A DNA stretch of 64,000 nucleotides. Source: an uncultured Collinsella sp. (GTDB lineage: Bacteria; Actinomycetota; Coriobacteriia; Coriobacteriales; Coriobacteriaceae). The notes below the pieces were generated by a model. It made no database searches. It was not told where the DNA came from and was given only the letters and a program-made list of their open reading frames with translations. Below, one piece after another: positions 57,287 through 64,000 of this stretch. Positions within the stretch are counted from its first letter, which is position 1, and every line of letters begins with the position of its first letter. The DNA lies in contig CABUUB010000001.1 of the NCBI GenBank assembly GCA_902494625.1, forward strand, positions 21,619-85,618, in the 5' to 3' direction. The translations under genes were made by a program, and so were the position numbers.

Positions 57287-58474
57287 ATGTTCAACACCAT
57301 TATTACCACGCTCAAGACGCTGCTGCGTCGGCCGAGCACGTGGGTTTGGGGCGCGGTCTTTCCCGTCGCGCTTTCCACGATGTTCATGTTTATGTTTGCG
57401 AACCTGAGCTCTGACGGCAGGGTCGACCCGGTGCCGGTTGCCGTCGTCGCCGACGAAGCCTGGAGCGCATCGACCTTTAAGGACGTGGCGGCCTCGCTTG
57501 CCGAGGAGGGCGACGATCAGCTGCTCGAGATCCACGAGTGCGACGATGTGACCGCCGCGAACCGTGCGCTCAAGGCCGGCGAAGTGGCGGGCATCTATAC
57601 GGTCGACGCCGAAGGCGCGCCCAAACTCACGCTGCTTTCGAGCTACGACAGCTCGCGCGCCTCGTCGGTGCTCACCGACCGCAGCATCTTGGAGACGGTA
57701 GCGAGCTCGTATACGCAAAATGCCGAGCTCATGCGCCAGATCGCCCAGGACAACCCGGCGGCGCTTGCCGACTCGGAGGCGGTTGCGCGCGCCCTGTCGC
57801 TCGAGGGCGGCACCCGCCGCGTAAGCCTGACACGCACCACGCCCGATGGCACGGTCATCTACTACTACGCGCTCTTTGGTCTGGTGGCGATGATGTCTGC
57901 CGAGTTTGCCGCCTTGAGCGTCGTCGATCTGCAGCCCAATCTGTCGGGCCTCGGCGCGCGTCGCTGCGTGGGCGGCCTTTCCAAGACGGCGTCGCTGGCC
58001 GGCATCTTTGTCGGCTCGTGGCTGGTTTCCTTCGCCTCGATGGCGATCGCAATCGGCTACGTGCGCCTGGTCGTGGGCGTCGACTTTGGCGGGCGCGAGG
58101 GGCTGTGTCTGGTGGGCGGCGCCGCTTCCGCGCTTGCCGCCACGGGCCTGGGACTCTTTGTGGGCACGCTTCCCGTTAAGGGCGGCAAGGCGTCCAAGTC
58201 CGGCATCCTCACGGGCTTTGCCACCACGTGCGCCCTGTTCGCCGGCCTCTACGGCGAGCCGGCGATGGCGCTTGCCGACGACGTCGCCCGCGCCTGCCCG
58301 GCCGAGTGCTGGCTCAACCCCGTCAAGCTCATCTGCGACATGTTCAACCGCCTGTATTTCTTTGAGGACCTGAGCCCCTTTGCCGTTCGCGCCGGCGCGC
58401 TGGTCCTTATGGCGCTGCTGTTCGTTGCCGCCGCCACGCTGATCTTTGGAAGGAGCCGCTATGAGCACCTTTAA
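57287..58474 (+). CDS. ABC-2-type exporter permease 1
   Basis: 395 residues. One TM at about 18-38 (WGAVFPVALSTMFMFMFANL), a large extracytoplasmic domain (40-185), then five TM segments from about 190 (VIYYYALFGLVAMMSAEFA). This is the ABC2_membrane_3/DrrB-like layout. It starts 9 nt after the ATPase and overlaps the next permease by 14 nt. Confidence 0.88.
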   Translation: MFNTIITTLKTLLRRPSTWVWGAVFPVALSTMFMFMFANLSSDGRVDPVPVAVVADEAWSASTFKDVAASLAEEGDDQLLEIHECDDVTAANRALKAGEVAGIYTVDAEGAPKLTLLSSYDSSRASSVLTDRSILETVASSYTQNAELMRQIAQDNPAALADSEAVARALSLEGGTRRVSLTRTTPDGTVIYYYALFGLVAMMSAEFAALSVVDLQPNLSGLGARRCVGGLSKTASLAGIFVGSWLVSFASMAIAIGYVRLVVGVDFGGREGLCLVGGAASALAATGLGLFVGTLPVKGGKASKSGILTGFATTCALFAGLYGEPAMALADDVARACPAECWLNPVKLICDMFNRLYFFEDLSPFAVRAGALVLMALLFVAAATLIFGRSRYEHL

Positions 58475-59666
58475 GACCGCGCTTCGCATGGCGCTGGCGC
58501 ACCCGTTCTACCTGCTCATCTATACGGTGTTCATCTCGCTCATGGGCGTATTCATCGCGGCATCGGTGAGCTGGAACTCGTCGCAGCTCACCGAGTACAA
58601 GCCCTACGACACCAACGTGATCGTGGTCGACCGCGACAATAGCGACCTTTCGCGTGCGCTTACCAAGCATCTGGGTTCGCGTTTTGAGCTGGTCACGGGC
58701 GTCGGCGACGACACCTACGACCTTGCGGACGCGCTCTCCAAGAGCAACAGCGCCAAAGGCAGCGTCGACTGCGTGTTCTTTATCCCGGAGGAGTTTGAGG
58801 ACGACCTCGTTGCGGCTGCCCGCGCGGGGGAGGCCCTGCCCAAGCTCGATGTGACCTACGGTGCCGGCACCATGGCGGCGGCGCTTTCGTCTGTCGAGGC
58901 CTCGCGTTGGATCTCGCTCGCGGGCGCTGCGGCCGCACTTGAGCCTGCTGCCTCCAACGGTGACGTCGCCAAGGCTGCCGAACACGCGGCCACCGAGCGT
59001 GCCGAGGTCGAGATCGAGCAGGTCAAGGTCGACTCGACTGCCGCCGCCACGCTCGAGTCGTACTTTAACTTTGGCGCGTACGCGATCATCTCGTCGGTCA
59101 TCGTGTCGGTGGGACTGGTGTTCTCGGGCATGAACGAGCCCGAGCGTGTGCGCCGCATGGAGGCCGGCCCGGTCTCCGAGCGCCAGCGCTCGCTTGCCGT
59201 GTTCGCGGCTGCTGCAGTGCTCACCGTCTGCATCTGGTTTGTGTCGAGCATGATGGGCGTCGTGGGCTTTGCCGGCGCGGTTGCCGAGGTCGGCGTGGGT
59301 CGTGTGTGCCTGGCGCTGGCGGCGACGTTTGCCCTGGCGTGCACGCCTCTGGCCGTTGGCTTTGCGCTGTCGAGCCTGGGTGCGCGCGAGGAGCTGCTTA
59401 ATGGTGTGGGCAACCTGCTCGGCATGCTCATGACGTTTTTGGGCGGCGCTTGGATGCCGCTGTCGCTGATGGGCTCGGCCGTGCAGACGGTGGCGCACTT
59501 TGTGCCGACGTATTGGGTGAACGACGCGATTGGCAAGGCGCTCGCTTCGGATCTGACGTCTGCCGTGTTGGGCGACATCGCCTGCGACCTGGGCGTCACC
59601 GTGCTCTTCGCCGCCGCCATTGCCGCCGTAGGCCTAGCCCTCTCACGCGCCAAATCCCGCGCCTAG
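58461..59666 (+). CDS. ABC-2-type exporter permease 2
   Basis: 401 residues with the same layout as its upstream partner: TM at about 14-36 (FYLLIYTVFISLMGVFIAAS), a large external domain, and five or six C-terminal TM segments (IISSVIVSVGLVFSG; LLGMLMTFLGGAWMPLSLMG). The two permeases form a heterodimer. ATG 58461 follows AAGGAG inside the previous gene. Substrate unknown; efflux of a peptide or drug is likely. Confidence 0.88.
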   Translation: MSTFKTALRMALAHPFYLLIYTVFISLMGVFIAASVSWNSSQLTEYKPYDTNVIVVDRDNSDLSRALTKHLGSRFELVTGVGDDTYDLADALSKSNSAKGSVDCVFFIPEEFEDDLVAAARAGEALPKLDVTYGAGTMAAALSSVEASRWISLAGAAAALEPAASNGDVAKAAEHAATERAEVEIEQVKVDSTAAATLESYFNFGAYAIISSVIVSVGLVFSGMNEPERVRRMEAGPVSERQRSLAVFAAAAVLTVCIWFVSSMMGVVGFAGAVAEVGVGRVCLALAATFALACTPLAVGFALSSLGAREELLNGVGNLLGMLMTFLGGAWMPLSLMGSAVQTVAHFVPTYWVNDAIGKALASDLTSAVLGDIACDLGVTVLFAAAIAAVGLALSRAKSRA

Positions 59667-59760
59667 TCTGAAATAAATCCTAGGCCTCGCCCCAAAATAG
59701 TTCGCCAAGGTTTACTATTACGTTCATAAAGTAGTACGAGGCTAACAATGGGGGGATACC

Positions 59761-60474
<714 letters not shown>

Positions 60475-60482
60475 GCGGCGCC

Positions 60483-63149
60483 ATGACACCTCTCGCAAAA
60501 CGTCTCCCGCGCGAGCTGCGCCGCAATATCGGCAAGTACCTGGGCATCTTTTTGCTTATGTGCGGAAGCATCGCTCTCACCTCGGGCTTTTTGCTCGCGG
60601 CGCATTCCATCGGCTGCCTTATCGACGACATGCGCGATGCGTACACGATCGAGGACGGCCGCGTGACCACTTCCTTCGAGGCCACCAAAGACCAGCTCAA
60701 GGCGGCCGAGGATGCAGCCGGCGACGTCGGCGGCGTTACGCTCTACAAGAATTTCTCCATCGACGCCATCATCAAAAAGACCGCCGGCGACGACGGCACC
60801 AAGCGCACGCTGCGCACCTATGCGCACCGCAACAAGGTCGATATCGCGTCCTACTGTGAGGGCAAGAAACCCAAGGCGGATGACGAGGTGGCCATCGACC
60901 GTGTCTTTGCCACCAATAACGACCTCGCCGTGGGCGATAAGGTCGAGCTTGAGGACCGCACCTACACCATCTGCGGCATCATGACCCAGCCCGATAGCCA
61001 GGCGCTGTTCCTCAACAATTCGGACTTTACGGTGAACACCATTACGTATGGCGTGGCCGAGGTCACCGACGCCGGCTTTGCCGCGCTCGAGGATGCCGGT
61101 GGCGCACCCGCCTACACCTACTCCTTCACCTTTACCGATCGCGACCTCCCCACCGCGGACCGCATCGACGCCGAGCAAGATATGGTCGAGGCACTGACCG
61201 ACGCCGATGCGCGCGTGGACGATCTGATCGACGCCGATTCCAATCAGGGCATTGGCTATGCGCGCGATGACGTGGACGGCGACTCTATGATGTGGATGAC
61301 GCTGCTCGACATCATCATCGTGATCATGGCGTTTGTCTTTGTGGTCCTTACCGACGCCACCATCGAGGAGGAGAGCGCCATCATCGGCACGCTGCTCGCC
61401 AGCGGCTATCGTCGACGCGAGATCGTGCTGCACTACCTTGCGCTTCCCGCTATCGTGGGCGTGGTCGCGGCGCTTTTGGGCACTGCGCTCGGCGTTGTGT
61501 TCTTTACCGAGCCCATGCGCAGCCTCTATTACGGTTCGTACAGTCTGCCGCCCTTCCAGGTGTACTGGAGCTGGGAGATCTTTGTGAAGTGCGCCGTGGT
61601 CCCCGCCGCTGCGCTCATCCTCATCACGCTGGTGGGCCTGCTTCGCAAAATGGGCAAGACGCCGTTGCAATTCCTTCGTCACGAGGCGAGCGGCAAATCG
61701 GGCACCAAGCGCGGTCTGCAGCTGCCGGAGCGCATGGGCTTTGTCTCGCGCTTCCGCCTGCGCATCTTCCTGCGCAACCTGGGCAACTTCGCCACGCTCT
61801 TCGTGGGCATTGCGTTTGCCTCGCTGCTGCTGCTCTTTGGCCTGGCGATTCTGCCCACGATGACGCACTACGCGGACAACCTGGAGACAAGCCTGGTCGC
61901 CGAGCACCAGTACACGCTCAAGGCGCCGCTGGAGCTCGAGGGCACTGCCGAGGAGCGCGAGCAGTGGTCGGCACTCGAGCGCTTGCAGTCGGTTGACGGC
62001 GCGTTGCTTTCCGCCGCTCAGGATGCCGATGACGAGCTTGACGACGCGGCCGATGCGGCGCAGACGGCAGCCGATGCCGCGACCAGCGCTCCGTCTGCCG
62101 AGAGCCTGGCCGCAGCGCAGGATGCGCTTGCCAAGGTCCAGGACAAGAAGGATGCGCTCTATGCGCGCCTTGACGATCTTGCCGATGCCCTCGGCTGCGA
62201 CCGCGACGAGGCTATCGACCTGATCGACAAGGCCTCTAAGATCGACACCGACAACGATGATATCCACCCGGTCAACACGATCGACAACGGTGCAGGCGCA
62301 ATCGCGCAGACCGAGAAATATGCCGTCTACCAGCTGCAATACGATCGCGGCGACGGAAATGGCGAGGAGACGATTTCCGTTTACGGCATTTCATCCGATT
62401 CGCGCTATTGGAAAGACCTCAACGTTGGCGATGGGCGCGTCGTCTTTGGCGGCGGCCTGCTCGACAAGTTTGGCTGGAGCGAGGGCCAGAAGGTCACGCT
62501 CATCGACAAGTACGAGGGGGAGCATTATTCCCTTGAGTACGCGGGCAAGGACTGTGCCTGGGGTTCCAAGTCGGACATGAATATCTATATGAGTATCGAC
62601 GACTTTAACGAGCTGTTCGGCAACGACGCCGCCTATTTTAACGGCTATGTGAGCGACGAGAAGCTCGACCTCGACGCGCGCTACTTTGCCGGCGACACCA
62701 CGCCCGACGACATGCGTGCCGTGGGCGACCAGTTCATCGGCATGATGAGCAAAATGATCGGCATGATGGTTGGGCTTGCGGTGTTCATCTTCTTGCTGTT
62801 TATGTATCTGCTGACCAAGGCCGTGATCGACCACAGCGCCCGCTCGATCAGCTACATGAAAGTCTTTGGCTATCGCGATAGCGAGATCTCGCATCTGTAC
62901 ATCCGCTCGATCACGCTGTGCGTGGCGGCGTCGCTCGTGCTGAGCCTGCCGGTCATTATTGGCTTGCTCACGGCCATCTTCCGCTCGATGCTGCTCGCCT
63001 ACAACGGCAATATCGAGATCTACGTGCCCGCTTGGTCCATGGCGGCGTGCGTGGGCATTGGCTTTGTGACCTACCTGGTCGTGGCGCTGCTGCACACGCG
63101 CTCCATCAAGCGCGTGAGCCTCTCCGAGGCGCTGAAGGTCCAGGAATAG
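60483..63149 (+). CDS. Large FtsX-family ABC permease with coiled-coil domain
   Basis: 888 residues. TM 1 at about 18-42 (GIFLLMCGSIALTSGFLLAA), an extracytoplasmic MacB-like region, a first FtsX block of three TM segments (about 275-395), a further TM (about 435), an Ala/Asp-rich coiled coil near 520-570 (DAADAAQTAADAATSAPSAE), and a second FtsX block at the C-terminus (IGMMVGLAVFIFLLFMYLL). Two FtsX blocks in one chain fit a pseudo-dimeric permease served by the ATPase upstream. Start ATG 60483, 8 nt after that gene. Confidence 0.9.
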   Translation: MTPLAKRLPRELRRNIGKYLGIFLLMCGSIALTSGFLLAAHSIGCLIDDMRDAYTIEDGRVTTSFEATKDQLKAAEDAAGDVGGVTLYKNFSIDAIIKKTAGDDGTKRTLRTYAHRNKVDIASYCEGKKPKADDEVAIDRVFATNNDLAVGDKVELEDRTYTICGIMTQPDSQALFLNNSDFTVNTITYGVAEVTDAGFAALEDAGGAPAYTYSFTFTDRDLPTADRIDAEQDMVEALTDADARVDDLIDADSNQGIGYARDDVDGDSMMWMTLLDIIIVIMAFVFVVLTDATIEEESAIIGTLLASGYRRREIVLHYLALPAIVGVVAALLGTALGVVFFTEPMRSLYYGSYSLPPFQVYWSWEIFVKCAVVPAAALILITLVGLLRKMGKTPLQFLRHEASGKSGTKRGLQLPERMGFVSRFRLRIFLRNLGNFATLFVGIAFASLLLLFGLAILPTMTHYADNLETSLVAEHQYTLKAPLELEGTAEEREQWSALERLQSVDGALLSAAQDADDELDDAADAAQTAADAATSAPSAESLAAAQDALAKVQDKKDALYARLDDLADALGCDRDEAIDLIDKASKIDTDNDDIHPVNTIDNGAGAIAQTEKYAVYQLQYDRGDGNGEETISVYGISSDSRYWKDLNVGDGRVVFGGGLLDKFGWSEGQKVTLIDKYEGEHYSLEYAGKDCAWGSKSDMNIYMSIDDFNELFGNDAAYFNGYVSDEKLDLDARYFAGDTTPDDMRAVGDQFIGMMSKMIGMMVGLAVFIFLLFMYLLTKAVIDHSARSISYMKVFGYRDSEISHLYIRSITLCVAASLVLSLPVIIGLLTAIFRSMLLAYNGNIEIYVPAWSMAACVGIGFVTYLVVALLHTRSIKRVSLSEALKVQE

Positions 63150-63162
63150 AGAACCGCCCGCA

Positions 63163-63206
63163 CGCGGGGGGCACGGACCGAAGGAAGGGTGCCCCCCGCG
63201 TTATTT
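63163..63206 (+). terminator. Terminator after the FtsX permease
   Basis: CGCGGGGGGCAC pairs with GTGCCCCCCGCG, then TTATTT. Confidence 0.8.
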
Positions 63207-63270
63207 GCCCGCCAGGCCCGACGTGGGCAAACGCGCGCAACGTCAGACTTCCCCGAACAGAAGGAGACCC

Positions 63271-63915
63271 ATGGCAAGATCGGCAGAGGAGCTCAAGCAG
63301 CTCTCCATCAAGGAGTTCACCGAGGCGGCAAAGGTCTACGAATCCGGCCATGCCGGCATTTACGAGATGTGCAAGGACGACTATCCGCAAATGCTCGAGG
63401 AGCTTGAGCTCGAACCGTTCGAGGACGCGCTCGACGTGGGCTGTGGAACCGGAGCCGTCCTAGAACTGCTCCACGCCCGGTACCCCAGCAAGCACTTGAC
63501 TGGACTCGACCTCACACCCGGGATGATCGACGTCGCCCGGGCAAAGCAGCTCGATAACGTCAGCTTTGTCGTCGGAGACGCGGAGGCACTGCCCTTCGAG
63601 CCCCGGAGCTTCGACGCCGTGCTCTGCTCCAACAGCTTCCACCACTACCCGCATCCGGAGAGGTTTTTCGCCGAGGTGGCACGCGTCCTTCGGCCCGGCG
63701 GGCGACTGGTCCTTCGCGACTACACCTCGAACGATGTCGCGGTCTGGCTCATGAACAACATCGAGCTACCGCTGGCACGCCTCTTGGGCCATGGCGACGT
63801 GCGCATCCTCAAGCTGTCCGAGCTACGCGCGCTCGTCGAGGAATCCGGGCTCACCCCGCTCAAGCTCGAGGCACAGAAGGGATTCCGCGCGCATCTGGTC
63901 GCGCGAAAGGGCTAG
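63271..63915 (+). CDS. Class I SAM-dependent methyltransferase
   Basis: 214 residues. Motif I DALDVGCGTGAVLELLHARY, acidic-loop LTGLDLTPGMIDVARAK, VVGDAEALPFEPRSFDAVLC, then VLRPGGRLVLRDY. This is the Methyltransf_11/UbiE-like set. Substrate unknown. Own ribosome site (AAGGAG) after a terminator, so probably monocistronic. Confidence 0.9.
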   Translation: MARSAEELKQLSIKEFTEAAKVYESGHAGIYEMCKDDYPQMLEELELEPFEDALDVGCGTGAVLELLHARYPSKHLTGLDLTPGMIDVARAKQLDNVSFVVGDAEALPFEPRSFDAVLCSNSFHHYPHPERFFAEVARVLRPGGRLVLRDYTSNDVAVWLMNNIELPLARLLGHGDVRILKLSELRALVEESGLTPLKLEAQKGFRAHLVARKG

Positions 63916-63940
63916 CGGTCCGCGCTAGGACGCTCCGTCA

Positions 63941-63986
63941 CGCCAGGGCACGCCGTCAACGCCGCCACACCAGGGCACGCCATCAA
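63941..63986. repeat. Short direct repeat at the right edge
   Basis: CRCCAGGGCACGCCRTCAA occurs at 63941-63959 and 63968-63986, a 27-nt period. It runs toward the window edge and may be the start of a longer array. Confidence 0.45.
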
Positions 63987-64000
63987 ACCAGATTGTGGCC

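Overview
The window looks like chromosomal DNA of a gut-type Coriobacteriia (Actinomycetota), most like Collinsella. This is inferred from the high GC (roughly 60% by eye), the membrane-bound LuxR regulator architecture, sortase-anchored surface proteins, an Ech-type hydrogenase, ferredoxin-linked redox enzymes, and intergenic regions packed with short palindromic repeats. No species call was tested.

Layout. 1-1250: a RelB/DinJ-PIN toxin-antitoxin pair and a lone PTS IIA protein. 1470-7130: a PrsA-like foldase, YqeY, a polar amino-acid ABC transporter operon (ATPase, Tat-type lipoprotein, two permeases) and a cytidylate-kinase-like protein. 7135-10313: a LuxR regulator with a membrane domain, divergent from a beta-helix surface protein. 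10641-16684 (minus strand): the NfnAB-type ferredoxin/NADPH transhydrogenase and the housekeeping set pth-prs-glmU. 16881-20129: an ECF vitamin-type transporter (T, fused A-A', S). 20292-26871: exonuclease III, a sirtuin, a FolP-FolK fusion, a biotin-ligase-like protein, an AAA/DUF4143 ATPase bracketed by palindromes, and coaX. 27069: initiator tRNA. 27489-36733: a LysR- and PucR-bounded redox cluster with DUF1097, a soluble fumarate-reductase-type flavoprotein, a NuoG-N-terminus/GltD fusion, a NuoF-like ferredoxin gene broken by an in-frame TAA, and a flavodoxin-type reductase. 37231-40091: an old-yellow-enzyme-type reductase and an IS150 OrfA-like orphan. 40377-45985: a five-gene Ech-type group 4 [NiFe] hydrogenase in which the EchA- and EchB-like subunits are fused. 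46455-53765: a 2436-residue sortase-anchored VWA/pilin-repeat protein. 54369-63915: a two-component system divergent from an ABC-2 exporter, a MacB/FtsX-type ABC transporter and a methyltransferase.

How it fits together. Ferredoxin/NAD(P)H/H2 redox balancing dominates: Ech couples ferredoxin to protons and H2, Nfn couples ferredoxin and NADH to NADPH, and the 29-36 kb cluster plausibly feeds electrons to an organic acceptor through the soluble flavoprotein. Surface proteins and ABC exporters serve the host interface.

The least explained feature is the non-coding DNA. Several distinct palindromic families recur: eight units of exactly 57 bp in tandem arrays with about 80 bp period (10.35, 27.2 and 36.9 kb); 154-160 bp cruciform-like elements bracketing the giant adhesin gene; a 31-nt satellite motif next to them; 41-43 bp hairpins bracketing the DUF4143 ATPase; GGGACAGTCCC-type hairpins near gene ends; and one palindrome sitting in frame inside the ECF ATPase linker.
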